A DNA stretch of 64,000 nt from Cellvibrionales bacterium UBA4451 (GTDB lineage Bacteria; Pseudomonadota; Gammaproteobacteria; Pseudomonadales; Porticoccaceae), in assembly GCA_002390285.1 (NCBI GenBank), contig DGPB01000001.1, forward strand, positions 1-64,000, given 5' to 3'. A program made the translations under genes and the position numbers. Below, piece by piece: positions 53,723-63,843 of the stretch (position 1 is its first letter; each line of letters opens with the position of its first letter). A model generated the notes under the pieces. It saw only the letters and a list, made by a program, of their open reading frames with translations, was not told the DNA's origin and did no database searches.

Positions 53723-54265
53723 TCAGTTGCCTCCTGGCAACAACACCAGCACACCTTGAGCCAATTGTGATCGGCCTGCGCGATCTTGAGTCCCATCGTA
53801 ATCCACATCAATTTCAAAACGGGCGGAAGTATAGGCCGATGCACTAAACCCGGCAGTAGACCTCAATCTAGGCGGAGGGCTATAGAGTGGCCCCACGCGC
53901 TGCACGTAATAATCCACCGTTTCATTACCCGCTGCAGCCAACCCTGTAGCAATAGAGATTTCATTCTTTACACAGTCATTGGAGCCCACCGTGGCAGTGG
54001 TATCACAAAAACGATCACCAATATTACCTGTTACTGGAATATTATCCGGCTCAGAAAATATATCGTCCATAATCGATTGTGCCCGCTGAAAAGCCTCTAT
54101 TCTTGCCTGCTCATTTGAAGACATCAACAGTTCAAAAATACCTGTTTTCATAGCACTAATTGCCACAATCGTCATTAATAACAGAAAGACCAAAGACACC
54201 ATCAGTATGGCCCCTCTCTGCCGTCCAGACCTATTCTGGCAATACTTACTAGTATGCGTATTCAT
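53723..54265 (-). CDS. pilX: Type IV minor pilin PilX
   Basis: A short basic leader (RQRGAILMVSLVFLLL) resembles PilX-type prepilins, which lack the usual Glu5. The hydrophobic helix at about 18-40 is followed by a conserved ELLMSSNEQARIEAFQRAQS. The 180-residue size fits PilX. Its start overlaps pilW by 4 bp and it lies 13 bp before pilY1. It is part of the pilus-priming complex with PilV, PilW and PilY1. Confidence 0.88.
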   Translation of the reverse strand: MNTHTSKYCQNRSGRQRGAILMVSLVFLLLMTIVAISAMKTGIFELLMSSNEQARIEAFQRAQSIMDDIFSEPDNIPVTGNIGDRFCDTTATVGSNDCVKNEISIATGLAAAGNETVDYYVQRVGPLYSPPPRLRSTAGFSASAYTSARFEIDVDYDGTQDRAGRSQLAQGVLVLLPGGN

Positions 54266-55212
54266 AAGCGCACCGAATTTCTCAATACAGCTGTTGTTGT
54301 ATAAATTCTGCGACGAAAACTATCGTTAGGCGTATACGCCGTTAAATTTGCAATGTTGTAAGTTTTAGAATCGGTATAACTTCCATCTGGATCCGTTTTT
54401 GTGAGTATATAAATACGCAGGGATACCGCTTCGGCAAGCTCAGCCGCAGTAGGTGACGACTTATATTGAATGGTGCTTCCCCCAGCTGACAGAACACCAA
54501 ACTCAACTTGTAAAGCCTCAATCCCATCAATTAAACACGTTTCTATGGAGGTAGAAAAACTGTCTGTCATAGCCTCCATACAAAGTTGATCATCATTGTT
54601 GACGTAAAAAGTTTTAGATTCGTACTCCCATAGACTCCAATCTACTCCAGGCGCTATTCCTCCACCAGAAGGTGCACTGCTTCCCTGTAAAAATGCTACA
54701 TTTGCCCCATAGTCGACTATTCTCAAATATTCTTCATTGCTAGTGATAGTTCCTAACGTGTCTCCATCAAACACTGTGGGAGAACCAGAAACACGGCGAA
54801 TCCCCAGCACATCAGAAAGGTCACTGACATCATTGGCCACCTTCGCCACGCAGGGAATGACATTACCCGCACCCAAACCGGTTGCATGATTAGCTTGATC
54901 AACAAAGGTGAGAGGGGTTGATATCTCTTTGGCACAAGCTTCTGTTACCACACCGGTAGCCTTACCCTCTAACTCGAGGAGATCAATTTGGCCCCCAAAA
55001 AAACCGGAAAGACTGGCTTCTTTAGCAAGTAGGTGCAATGCAAATCGGCCATTCTCTTGCATTCTCGCCAACTCTTCGGTTTGCATGAAGTTACTTTTTT
55101 GCTCAATAAACAGGTTGATCACGCCTACGGACAATAGCAGCCCCAAAAGCAGAGCAATCATCAATTCTACTAGTGAAAATCCACGGCTGTATTTCACTTG
55201 ATTCATCATCAC
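54262..55212 (-). CDS. pilW: Type IV minor pilin PilW
   Basis: The prepilin motif YSRGFSLVELMIALLLGLLL is at residues 8-27, with cleavage after Gly. The large C-terminal pseudopilin-like domain gives 316 residues, typical of PilW. The gene lies 2 bp after pilV and overlaps pilX by 4 bp. Role: part of the minor-pilin initiation complex. Confidence 0.9.
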   Translation of the reverse strand: MMMNQVKYSRGFSLVELMIALLLGLLLSVGVINLFIEQKSNFMQTEELARMQENGRFALHLLAKEASLSGFFGGQIDLLELEGKATGVVTEACAKEISTPLTFVDQANHATGLGAGNVIPCVAKVANDVSDLSDVLGIRRVSGSPTVFDGDTLGTITSNEEYLRIVDYGANVAFLQGSSAPSGGGIAPGVDWSLWEYESKTFYVNNDDQLCMEAMTDSFSTSIETCLIDGIEALQVEFGVLSAGGSTIQYKSSPTAAELAEAVSLRIYILTKTDPDGSYTDSKTYNIANLTAYTPNDSFRRRIYTTTAVLRNSVRL

Positions 55213-55214
55213 TA

Positions 55215-55781
55215 TTACCCACTAATAAAAACAGATATCTCAAATACACGCTTATCCGATGTGTCATTAGCACTCAGTCCTGCACAGGTATTAGCTTTGA
55301 GATGTACAATATCGGAGATACCCGTCCAGGTAATGGTAACCGTTGCATCACCTGATGCCTCAGTAATACAACCCACTGGGGAAACCAAACCACCACGGTT
55401 TGACTCAGAGGCCCCAGACAAAAGCTGCTTCCATTCCCAACGATCCCATTTTGCAAAGTCGCTAGCGCCACACGCTGTTATTGTGCAGTTGGTTCCAGGC
55501 ACCACTGGATCAGCGACATAATCACTTAGCGCACCGGGGTTTGCCCGCATCCGCTCCACCATATCCTGAACAAGCCCACTCGCCGTGGAGCGTTGCAATG
55601 CATCAAAGTTGGTTTGTTTGGCGCTCATTTGTAACCCAGCCATACCCAAAATGCCTATCGATAGTACCAGTACTGAGATAAGTACTTCTATCAGACTCAC
55701 ACCTTTTGATGCCCTGTTTGAAGAGATGCCTTGCAACTGACCCTTTTCACTACGTGCCTGAGCAACACTGCTCATGAACAT
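55215..55781 (-). CDS. pilV: Type IV minor pilin PilV
   Basis: A longer leader of about 26 residues precedes the prepilin motif SKGVSLIEVLISVLVLSIG, with cleavage after Gly and Glu5 present. The C-terminal domain has Cys residues able to pair (NCTITACGAS). 188 residues. It overlaps the fimT gene by 10 bp, so both are co-translated. The leader is longer than usual, and a downstream start is possible. Confidence 0.88.
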   Translation of the reverse strand: MFMSSVAQARSEKGQLQGISSNRASKGVSLIEVLISVLVLSIGILGMAGLQMSAKQTNFDALQRSTASGLVQDMVERMRANPGALSDYVADPVVPGTNCTITACGASDFAKWDRWEWKQLLSGASESNRGGLVSPVGCITEASGDATVTITWTGISDIVHLKANTCAGLSANDTSDKRVFEISVFISG

Positions 55782-56323
55782 GTGGCCCCCTTGCTATATT
55801 CTGGCCTACCTGTGGCTCCAACCTGAATAGTGCGTGCATAATATTGATCATCATCACTGGGACAAAACCAAAATGACAGGCCAAATTGCCCAGTCCCAGT
55901 TCTGGCCGTCCCATCGGGTCGGTAAAGTAAACTCCTAGAATTTGCTTCCGTAATTGATGGTGTAATAGTGAATGCGCCACGTGTTTTATCCGCTAGCTGG
56001 ATAATTTCATCACTATCAAGCGAACTATCGCTGTCACTGTCTGACCAGATAATCCAACCATCGTGCCAGTTCACAGATGATGACGTACCACAAGTTGCAC
56101 TATCACTACTTTTACAGATTTGCACATCAGCATTTCGCTTGATGGCCTCGATTCTTGCAAAACTTAACGCTGCAAGAAATTTGTCTGTCTCAGCCGTCAC
56201 TCGATTACTTTTTAACCCAGAGGTAAAAGAGGGGACGCCCAACGTAAGCAAAATCGCCAATAGTGCAACAGTCACCATCAGCTCAATAAGGGTAAAACCT
56301 TTCTTCGATTTTTTTGTATCCAT
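55772..56323 (-). CDS. fimT: Type IV minor pilin FimT/FimU (GspH-type)
   Basis: The prepilin motif is KKGFTLIELMVTVALLAILL, followed by the GspH-like domain (LAALSFARIEAIKRNADVQICKS). The ATG at 56323 gives 183 residues, with GAGG four bases upstream; the longer frame is not supported. P. aeruginosa has two such genes (fimT and fimU); here there is only one, so fimT or fimU cannot be separated by sequence alone. It is the first gene of the minor-pilin operon. Confidence 0.85.
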   Translation of the reverse strand: MDTKKSKKGFTLIELMVTVALLAILLTLGVPSFTSGLKSNRVTAETDKFLAALSFARIEAIKRNADVQICKSSDSATCGTSSSVNWHDGWIIWSDSDSDSSLDSDEIIQLADKTRGAFTITPSITEANSRSLLYRPDGTARTGTGQFGLSFWFCPSDDDQYYARTIQVGATGRPEYSKGATCS

Positions 56324-56449
56324 GAAACCTCTATAGCAAATCGTTTTAGACAATTCTCTACTAATCGACAACCGGCGGAATAGCCTGACCACCAACTATT
56401 GACATACCACTTCCGGAAAAAAACACCGATGAACGGTAGTAGACTTTCC

Positions 56450-56473
56450 AAAAAAAAGGCCGTAGCACACGGA
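56450..56473 (-). terminator. Terminator of the ispH operon
   Basis: On the minus strand CCGT-(GTGCT)-ACGG (56460-56472) is followed by CC and eight T. The stem is short (4-5 bp) and overlaps the last bases of ispH, but the T-run is strong. It separates the housekeeping operon from the pilin genes. Confidence 0.6.
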
Positions 56474-57406
56474 TTAACGCAGCTCTTTAGGCATAGAGAA
56501 CCGAATATTTTCAGCCCTGCCTGGTATCTCTTGAGGTGCCGTCGCCCCCATATTTTGCAAGGTCTCTACCACAGCCCTAACTAATACTTCGGGAGCAGAA
56601 GCACCCGCAGTGATTCCGATGGTAGCTTTATCCAAAAGCCACTTTTCTTGAATATCCGAGGCATTATCAATCAGGTACGCATCCGCACCGCAACGCTCAG
56701 CCAGCTCCCTTAAACGATTCGAGTTGGAGCTGTTAGGTGATCCAACCACCAAGACAAGATCACACTCCAAAGCAAGCTGCTTGACCGCATCTTGGCGGTT
56801 TTGTGTGGCGTAACAAATATCATCTTTTTTAGGACCACAAATAGCTGGGAAACGCTGGCGTAATGCATTGATTACCTTAGCAGTATCATCCATAGAAAGC
56901 GTTGTTTGGGTGACGTAGGCCAGGTTGTCGGAATTGATTACTTGTAGGTCCGCCACGTCGGCCTCACTCTCGACCAAGTATATCCGCCCGCCTTTTCTAG
57001 ACTCATATTGCCCCATTGTGCCCTCTACTTCAGGGTGACCTTGGTGACCAATCAGAATACATTCTCGCCCCTCACGGCTGTAGCGAACCACCTCCATATG
57101 CACTTTGGTAACTAAAGGACAAGTCGCATCAAATACAGTTAACTGCCGAGATACCGCTTCTTGTCGTACTGCCTGGGAGACACCGTGAGCACTAAAGATA
57201 ACATTGACACCATCGGGCACTTCATCGAGCTCATCGACAAAAATGGCACCTCTATCACGCAATGATTCCACCACAAATTTGTTGTGAACCACCTCATGGC
57301 GAACGTAAATAGGTGCGCCAAAAATATCCAGAGCCCGATTAACAATATCGATAGCCCGGTCGACTCCGGCACAAAAACCACGAGGATTGGCGAGTTTGAT
57401 TTCCAT
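56474..57406 (-). CDS. ispH: 4-hydroxy-3-methylbut-2-enyl diphosphate reductase
   Basis: IspH catalyses the last step of the MEP pathway, giving IPP and DMAPP. Conserved cysteines for the Fe-S cluster are in NPRGFCAGVDRAI (Cys12), FDATCPLVTKVH and the CYATQNRQ region; the catalytic Glu motif GQYES/TMGQYE is visible. 310 residues. Its ATG overlaps the fkpB stop by one base. Last gene of the murJ-to-ispH run. Confidence 0.95.
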   Translation of the reverse strand: MEIKLANPRGFCAGVDRAIDIVNRALDIFGAPIYVRHEVVHNKFVVESLRDRGAIFVDELDEVPDGVNVIFSAHGVSQAVRQEAVSRQLTVFDATCPLVTKVHMEVVRYSREGRECILIGHQGHPEVEGTMGQYESRKGGRIYLVESEADVADLQVINSDNLAYVTQTTLSMDDTAKVINALRQRFPAICGPKKDDICYATQNRQDAVKQLALECDLVLVVGSPNSSNSNRLRELAERCGADAYLIDNASDIQEKWLLDKATIGITAGASAPEVLVRAVVETLQNMGATAPQEIPGRAENIRFSMPKELR

Positions 57407-57879
57407 CAGTGGGTTACCGCTGGCACCACATCGAGAATTTTTACTTTAAAGCTAATGGTGTGGCCTGCCAGCGGGTGATTAAAATCGATGGTCACCTCTT
57501 CTTGATCAACCACCGTCACGACACCCGGCAATTCAGCCTTACTAGCATCAGCAAAGGACAACATCAGACCCGGCTCTAACGCCAGGTCATCATCAAATTC
57601 CTTACGGGAAAATTGCTGAGTATTACTGGGATTGTGCTGGCCAAAACCCTGCTCAGGATGAATAGAGAACACCTCCTCCGCACCCGGTTTCAAGCCTGTC
57701 AAGACAGCCTCAAATCCGGGTAAAAAATTACCATCCCCCACCACAAAAACAGCGGGTTCGGCCTCAAAATTAGAGTCTACCGTTGAGCCATTTTCAAGAG
57801 AAAGTGAGAAATGTAATGTTACTCTTGTATCCGGCCCAATAGGGAGCAATACAGAATCAGATAAATCAGTCATGGTCAA
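57406..57879 (-). CDS. fkpB: FKBP-type peptidyl-prolyl isomerase (SlpA/FkpB)
   Basis: The 157-residue protein has the FKBP core with an inserted IF domain: VTLHFSLSLENGSTVDSNFE, VVGDGNFLPGFEAVLTGLKPG, HPEQGFGQHNPSN and the C-terminal VTIDFNHPLAGHTISFKV. SlyD/SlpA-type chaperone isomerases assist folding. Stand-alone cytoplasmic protein. It overlaps lspA by 14 bp and ispH by 1 bp, matching the canonical lspA-fkpB-ispH order. Confidence 0.93.
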   Translation of the reverse strand: MTMTDLSDSVLLPIGPDTRVTLHFSLSLENGSTVDSNFEAEPAVFVVGDGNFLPGFEAVLTGLKPGAEEVFSIHPEQGFGQHNPSNTQQFSRKEFDDDLALEPGLMLSFADASKAELPGVVTVVDQEEVTIDFNHPLAGHTISFKVKILDVVPAVTH

Positions 57880-58363
57880 AACCCGTCTTTTTTTCTTTGG
57901 AAGCCAACAGGCTTTCCAGTATCAATAACAGCGCACCTAGCGTAATGGCGGCATCCGCCACATTAAAAGCAGGCCAGTGATAATGTCGATAGTAAAGATC
58001 GACAAAGTCCACCACATAACCCAATAGAACTCGGTCCCAGAGGTTTCCGATTGCCCCTCCCAACACTAGCGACAAGGCCAGTGCTAACAGACCCTGACGA
58101 TCAGATAATCGAGATAGCCAAACTACAATGACAACGGTAACGGCCACGCCTATCAAAGTAAAAAACCATCGTTGCCAACCTCCAGCCTCACTGAGGAAGC
58201 TAAAGGCAGCACCCATATTGTGCACCAGAGTTAGGTTTAGAAAAGGCAATAGCTCAAGCGTTTCACCATAGGAAAATGCGGAAGAGACCCAATGCTTGGT
58301 CAGCTGATCCATAAGAATAATCAGCGCGGCCAACAAGTACCAGCGCCCGAGATTCCAGCTCAT
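57866..58363 (-). CDS. lspA: Lipoprotein signal peptidase II
   Basis: This aspartyl protease of the inner membrane removes lipoprotein signal peptides. Four hydrophobic helices and the catalytic Asp motifs (GGAIGNLWDRV, VDFVDLYYRHYHWPAFNVADAAI) are present. 165 residues is normal. It lies between ileS and fkpB in the usual order and processes the lipoproteins of the window, such as BamD. Confidence 0.95.
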   Translation of the reverse strand: MSWNLGRWYLLAALIILMDQLTKHWVSSAFSYGETLELLPFLNLTLVHNMGAAFSFLSEAGGWQRWFFTLIGVAVTVVIVVWLSRLSDRQGLLALALSLVLGGAIGNLWDRVLLGYVVDFVDLYYRHYHWPAFNVADAAITLGALLLILESLLASKEKKTGFDHD

Positions 58364-58387
58364 GCCGGCATCCAGAATATGCCTGCA

Positions 58388-61195
58388 TTAAGCATATAAA
58401 CGCTGCTCACCATCGCCGACAATATTTTCAACACAACGACCGCAAATTTCTGGGTGTTCGCTATGAGCACCCACATCTTCTCGGTGATGCCAGCAACGAT
58501 CACATTTAGCATGCGCTGTTTTCACCACATTCACCTGGAGCCCTTCTACTTCAGTTGCTTCTGCGTTAAAAGCTTCAGCCGACGGTTTGATTTCAGCTTC
58601 CGAAGTAATCAACACAAACTTGAGCTCATCACCCAACTTAGCCAGCGCTTGCTGCAATTCGCCATCGGCATACAGTGTCACCTCTGCTTCTAGTGACTTC
58701 TGAATACCGACACCTTTCTTTCCTTCTAGCACTTTATTGACAGCATTTCTTGCCTCGGCAATCAATGTCCAGTCTCTAGCCGAAATAGCGGAGGTTTCTG
58801 CCGAAGGCAACGCCTGCCATTCAGCAAAGAAAACTGACGCCTCTCGATCACCTGGAATGAATCCCCAAATCTCTTCTGCAGTAAAACTCAGAATCGGAGC
58901 AATCCAACGTGCAAATGAATCAACAATATAATAGATGGCCGTTTGTGCAGAGCGCCTTGCGAGAGAATCTTCTTGGCAGGTATATTGACGATCCTTAATG
59001 ATGTTCAAATAAAAGCCGCCCATATCCGTCACACAGAAATTATGTAGCTTCTGATAGATCTGGTGGAACTGATAGTTCTCGTAAGCGGCAATAATGTCCT
59101 GCTGCATACCCGCAGCACAATCCACCGCCCAGCGGTCCAGTGCCAACATTTCTTCCATCGGCACCACGTGTTCGGAAGGATCAAAGCCGTTTAAATTCGA
59201 CAGAAAGAAACGTGCCGTATTACGAATACGACGGTAAGAGTCTCCTGTTCGCTTAAGAATTTCATCAGAGACACTCATCTCGCCACTAAAGTCTGTGGCG
59301 GCCACCCATAGACGGAGTACATCGGCTCCCTGATCATTCACCACCTGCTGTGGTGACATCACATTACCAATAGATTTGGACATCTTACGACCATCGGCAT
59401 CTACCACAAAACCATGGGTCAGGACGGCTTTGTAGGGCGCGTTACCCTTGATAGCAATCGCTGTTTTCAGTGATGACTGAAACCAACCGCGATGCTGATC
59501 AGAGCCTTCCAAATATAAATCAGCGGGATACTGTAATTGCTCACGAGCATCCAGCACAGCGGTATGGGTAACACCTGAATCAAACCACACATCCAGCGTG
59601 TCAGTAACCTTGCTGTACTGATCGGCTTCATCACCTAGCAACTCAGCGGCATCCAGCTCATACCAGACATCGATCCCACCTTGTTCTACGCGAGATGCCA
59701 CGGCCTCAACCAATGTTGCTGTATCTGGGTGGATTGCTCCTGTTAACTTGTGAACAAACAAGGCAATGGGGACACCCCAGGTACGTTGGCGAGAGATGCA
59801 CCAATCTGGGCTATTTTCCAACATGCCTTCAATCCGAGCCTGCCCCCATTCTGGATGCCAGGATACGCCTTTAACCGCTTGTTTGGCCTTTGTCAGCAAA
59901 CCATTTTGGTTCATGCTGATAAACCATTGCGGTGTTGCCCGGTAAATCAGTGGTGTCTTGGTACGCCAGCAGTGAGCGTAGCTGTGAGTAATTTTGTCGC
60001 TAGACAGCAGTCGACCGCAGTCCTTTAAAAGCTCAACAACCTGTTCGTCAACTTTATAAACGTGCTCTCCGGCAAACCGTTCCACATCTTCGCGGAACAA
60101 GCCGTTATCATCGATATAATTCAGGGTGCCAATGTCATATTTAGCCGCCACCACAAAATCATCCACACCATGATCCGGTGCGGTGTGTACGCAGCCCGTA
60201 CCCGCCTCAGTGGTCACATGGTCGCCGAGAATAACGGGGACCTGACGATCATAGAAGGGATGTTGCAACAACAGGTTTTCTAACTGGCTGCCCTTAGCTC
60301 GACCTACCACCTTATGGTCTTTCACACCCCAGCGAGCCAAAACAGACTCTATCAATGCTTCAGCCAATAGGAATCTACCAAGACCACCGGCGACGTCACA
60401 TTGCACCAGCACATAGTCCAGTTCAGCATTAATACTAACTGCCTGGTTTGATGGCAGAGTCCAGGGTGTTGTGGTCCAAATCACCACTGAAATATCACCC
60501 TCGCCCGTCACCTCGCCTATCGCGCTAGCAAAGGCATCTGTATCCACCACGGGAAAAGCCACATCAATCGAAAATGAGGTTTTATCCTGATATTCAACTT
60601 CGGCCTCAGCCAGCGCCGAAGCACCTACCACACTCCAGTACACAGGCTTATAGCCTTTGACCAAGTGCCCATTTTCAACCACTTTTCCCAACGCACGAAT
60701 AATGTTTGCTTCGAAGGTGTTATCCATTGTGAGATAAGGGTTATCCCATTCGCCCATCACACCGAGGCGAATAAAGTCTTTCATCTGACCATCTACCTGA
60801 CGACGAGCATATTCGCGGCATTTCTGACGAAAGGTCTTATGATCGACCTTAACACCCGCCTTACCAATTTTCTTTTCTACCTGATGCTCAATAGGCAGAC
60901 CGTGACAATCCCAGCCGGGTACATAGGGCGCATCGTAACCACTGAGGCTACGCGACTTAACCACGATATCCTTCAAGACTTTATTGACGGAATGGCCAAT
61001 GTGAATATTACCGTTGGCATAGGGAGGGCCATCGTGCAGGATGAATTTTTTCCGACCATGGCGCTGCTCACGCAGTTGCTCATAGAGCTTGGATTCCTGC
61101 CACTTCTTCAGCATACCCGGCTCCCGCTGAGCCAGATTGGCCTTCATGGGGAACTCGGTAAAGGGCAAATTCAGGGTTGATTTATAATCAGTCAT
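58388..61195 (-). CDS. ileS: Isoleucyl-tRNA synthetase
   Basis: IleS charges tRNA-Ile. The class I motifs are HIGH as PPYANGNIHIGHSVNK and KMSKS as DGRKMSKSIGNV. The editing domain (about 190-400) contains VIWTTTPWTLPSNQA. The C-terminus has a zinc finger with CDRCWHHREDVG and CGRCVENI. At 935 residues it nearly equals E. coli IleS (938). Its ATG overlaps the ribF stop by 4 bp. Confidence 0.97.
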   Translation of the reverse strand: MTDYKSTLNLPFTEFPMKANLAQREPGMLKKWQESKLYEQLREQRHGRKKFILHDGPPYANGNIHIGHSVNKVLKDIVVKSRSLSGYDAPYVPGWDCHGLPIEHQVEKKIGKAGVKVDHKTFRQKCREYARRQVDGQMKDFIRLGVMGEWDNPYLTMDNTFEANIIRALGKVVENGHLVKGYKPVYWSVVGASALAEAEVEYQDKTSFSIDVAFPVVDTDAFASAIGEVTGEGDISVVIWTTTPWTLPSNQAVSINAELDYVLVQCDVAGGLGRFLLAEALIESVLARWGVKDHKVVGRAKGSQLENLLLQHPFYDRQVPVILGDHVTTEAGTGCVHTAPDHGVDDFVVAAKYDIGTLNYIDDNGLFREDVERFAGEHVYKVDEQVVELLKDCGRLLSSDKITHSYAHCWRTKTPLIYRATPQWFISMNQNGLLTKAKQAVKGVSWHPEWGQARIEGMLENSPDWCISRQRTWGVPIALFVHKLTGAIHPDTATLVEAVASRVEQGGIDVWYELDAAELLGDEADQYSKVTDTLDVWFDSGVTHTAVLDAREQLQYPADLYLEGSDQHRGWFQSSLKTAIAIKGNAPYKAVLTHGFVVDADGRKMSKSIGNVMSPQQVVNDQGADVLRLWVAATDFSGEMSVSDEILKRTGDSYRRIRNTARFFLSNLNGFDPSEHVVPMEEMLALDRWAVDCAAGMQQDIIAAYENYQFHQIYQKLHNFCVTDMGGFYLNIIKDRQYTCQEDSLARRSAQTAIYYIVDSFARWIAPILSFTAEEIWGFIPGDREASVFFAEWQALPSAETSAISARDWTLIAEARNAVNKVLEGKKGVGIQKSLEAEVTLYADGELQQALAKLGDELKFVLITSEAEIKPSAEAFNAEATEVEGLQVNVVKTAHAKCDRCWHHREDVGAHSEHPEICGRCVENIVGDGEQRLYA

Positions 61196-62157
61196 TTCTC
61201 TCTAACATCATCTATTTGCTCGGCAAAATATTGTCGAGCTACTGTAATATCGTTATGAATTTCTTCCACCATCAGCCCCAACGAAGAAAACTTAGCCTCC
61301 TCACGAACCTTGGCTTTGAACTCCACATGAATTCTCTGTCCGTAGAGATCCTCATCAAAATCCAGCAAGTGAACTTCTAAAACCGGCTTGATCAGATCCC
61401 CAACCGTCGGGCGCACACCGACATTGGCCACCCCCGGCAAACAACGTCCATCTAAGAACACCTCTACCACAAACACCCCACTGAGCGGCGCCCGGTAACG
61501 ATTAAGGTGCACATTGACAGTGGGTACTCCCAGTTGCTGGCCTAGACGCTGCCCATAAACAACCCGACCAGTAATGCGATAAGGGCGACCTAAAAGCGTC
61601 TCGGCCAACCCGAAATCAGCGCACTCTAACGCGCTTCGAACACGGGTACTACTGATACGTTCCCCTTGATATTCCAGGGTATGGGTATCCAGCACATCAA
61701 AGCCATGCTCAAGACCAGCCTGCCGTAACAACGAATAATTGCCACTGCGGTCATGACCAAAACGAAAATCGTCACCCACCACCAGACAACGAATATCCAG
61801 CCCAGCAATCAGCACTTGATCAATAAACTCGCGCGCGGACAAGCTTCGAAGCGAGCGGTTGAACTGGAGACAAAAGATTCGATCAACCCCTTCCTCAATA
61901 AAGGCTTCGACTTTCTCTCGCAGTCGCATCAATCGGGCTGGCGCCTGCTCACCGGAAAAAAACTCCTGCGGTTGTGGCTCAAAGATCATCACAACAGACG
62001 GCAGGCCAAGCTCAGTCGCCTTATCACGCAACTGCTGCAAAATCGCCCGATGCCCTAGGTGAACGCCGTCAAATGAGCCAATGGTCGCGACACAACCGCC
62101 ATGTTCTGGCTTTAGATTATGCAGGCCACGAATGAACTGTTTCTTTTCTTCGGTCAC
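61192..62157 (-). CDS. ribF: Bifunctional riboflavin kinase / FAD synthetase
   Basis: RibF phosphorylates riboflavin to FMN and adenylylates FMN to FAD. The N-terminal nucleotidyltransferase has IGSFDGVHLGHRAIL and VGDDFRFGHDRSGNY. The C-terminal kinase domain has RITGRVVYGQRLGQQLGVPTVNVH and the ISSTRVR segment before it. 321 residues. It is coupled to ileS by a 4-bp overlap, as in other gammaproteobacteria. No FMN riboswitch is visible upstream. Confidence 0.95.
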   Translation of the reverse strand: MTEEKKQFIRGLHNLKPEHGGCVATIGSFDGVHLGHRAILQQLRDKATELGLPSVVMIFEPQPQEFFSGEQAPARLMRLREKVEAFIEEGVDRIFCLQFNRSLRSLSAREFIDQVLIAGLDIRCLVVGDDFRFGHDRSGNYSLLRQAGLEHGFDVLDTHTLEYQGERISSTRVRSALECADFGLAETLLGRPYRITGRVVYGQRLGQQLGVPTVNVHLNRYRAPLSGVFVVEVFLDGRCLPGVANVGVRPTVGDLIKPVLEVHLLDFDEDLYGQRIHVEFKAKVREEAKFSSLGLMVEEIHNDITVARQYFAEQIDDVREK

Positions 62158-62232
62158 TGGTCGCCGACATCGAAAAATAAAGGCGAAAGTATAACCCAGC
62201 CGACCAGATGAAAAACAGGCGAATGCCTGATT

Positions 62233-63843
62233 TTATCGGTGTTTAAGATGGGAGAGACGCAAACCACCAGCAAGGAGAATGGCACTATAGGCCAACGCGC
62301 CACCAGCACAGAGCAACCCCATCCAACTCGCTCGCTGCCACCACAACCACTGCAACCACTCATTCATGTACAAGGTCAGTCCATACAGCACCAAACCCAT
62401 GGTTACATTGGCTGCCAACAACTGAACTAAAAACCGGCTCCAACCCGCTTCAGGGGCATATACCTGCCCTTTCCTCAAGCCTCGGAGCAACAACCCGGCG
62501 TTTAGCATGGCCGATAATGAAGTGGCTAGCGCCAAACCCACATGGCCAATGCCCCAATAGAGATGCAGTGGCACTGCCAGCGCAATATTGAGCCCCATGT
62601 TGGTCACGAGGGCGATCACACCAATACGCACCGGTGTTTTGATATCCTGACGAGCGTAGTACCCCGGCGCCAGTACTTTGATCAACATAAAGGCGACCAA
62701 CCCAACGGCATAGGCGCGCAGGCTAAGCGTTGCCATCGCTATATCGCGTGAAGTCATCACATCGCCGTAATAAAACAGTGTTAGCAATATAGGTTCTGCC
62801 AAAATAATCAGCGCCAACGCTGCCGGTATGGCAATCAGCAGTATCATCCGTAACGCCCAATCCAGAGTACTGTTGAATTTTTCCAGCGTGTCTGCGGCAT
62901 GCTGTCGCGACAGGCTCGGTAGAATCACCGTGGCAATTGCTACGCCGAAAACCCCTAAGGGCAACTCAGCCAAACGATCAGAATAGTAAAGCCATGAAAT
63001 GCTACCCGTAGGCAGAAACGAAGCAATCATCGTATCCAACAGCAAATTTATTTGGCTGACAGATACACCAAAAATGGCGGGCGCCATCAACCGCAGAACT
63101 CTTACGACACCCTCATCACGCCAATCCATCACTGGCCGCGGTATCATATGAATTCGAGCTAGGAATGGTAGCTGGAACAACAACTGCAACACCCCCGCAG
63201 CCAACACCCCCCAAGCCAGCGCATAAACCGGGGCGTCAAACCAGGGCGCCACGACGAGTGCTGCTATTATCATGGAGACATTCAACAATATTGGCGTCAA
63301 CGCCGGCACGGCAAAGCGGTCATAACTATTGAGAATCGCACCCGCTAATCCGGTGAGAGAAATCAATAATAGATAGGGAAACGTAATCCGCAACATACTA
63401 CTTGCGGCGTCAAACTTATCGGGGTGATCCAACCAAAAACCAAATGCAAACAGCCCTGTCACCAGCGGGGACGCAATAACCACTAACACAGTCAGAGCAA
63501 TCAGTGCTGACCCAAGCATTCCGGCGACTCGATCTATCAGCGCCCTTACAGCCGCCTCACTCCCCTTTTCTCTATATTCTGCAAGCACAGGAACAAAGGC
63601 CTGAGAGAAAGCGCCCTCAGCAAATAGTCGGCGAAAAAAATTGGGGATTTTAAATGCCACAAAAAAGGCATCCGCCATGGCATCGGCACCAATCACTCGA
63701 GCAAAAACAATATCACGCAGTAAACCCATTACCCGAGATAACATCGTCATACTGCTGACTACACCGCTGGAACGCAGTAATTTCGATGATTTTACCGGCT
63801 GAACGTGTAATTGATTGTCTTGCTTTATATCCTGGTGCGGCAA
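62233..63843 (-). CDS. murJ: Lipid II flippase MurJ
   Basis: MurJ flips lipid II across the inner membrane for peptidoglycan synthesis. It is a 14-helix MOP-superfamily protein, with family blocks MTMLSRVMGLLRDIVFARVIG, AFFVAFKIPNFFRRLFAEGAFSQAFVPVL and the cavity segment with charged residues. 536 residues. It is followed by ribF after a 75-bp gap. In Pseudomonas, rpsT lies just upstream, beyond the end of this window. Confidence 0.95.
   Translation of the reverse strand: MPHQDIKQDNQLHVQPVKSSKLLRSSGVVSSMTMLSRVMGLLRDIVFARVIGADAMADAFFVAFKIPNFFRRLFAEGAFSQAFVPVLAEYREKGSEAAVRALIDRVAGMLGSALIALTVLVVIASPLVTGLFAFGFWLDHPDKFDAASSMLRITFPYLLLISLTGLAGAILNSYDRFAVPALTPILLNVSMIIAALVVAPWFDAPVYALAWGVLAAGVLQLLFQLPFLARIHMIPRPVMDWRDEGVVRVLRLMAPAIFGVSVSQINLLLDTMIASFLPTGSISWLYYSDRLAELPLGVFGVAIATVILPSLSRQHAADTLEKFNSTLDWALRMILLIAIPAALALIILAEPILLTLFYYGDVMTSRDIAMATLSLRAYAVGLVAFMLIKVLAPGYYARQDIKTPVRIGVIALVTNMGLNIALAVPLHLYWGIGHVGLALATSLSAMLNAGLLLRGLRKGQVYAPEAGWSRFLVQLLAANVTMGLVLYGLTLYMNEWLQWLWWQRASWMGLLCAGGALAYSAILLAGGLRLSHLKHR

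Noticed and set aside
53710..53844. N-terminal extension of the pilY1 frame
   Set aside because: It overlaps pilX, is Cys/Trp-rich, and a signal peptide with a good ribosome site begins at 53709.
56324..56449. Possible sigma-54 promoter (TGGTATG...TTGG) before fimT
   Set aside because: The GG and GC elements are not at the required spacing and the GC element is missing.
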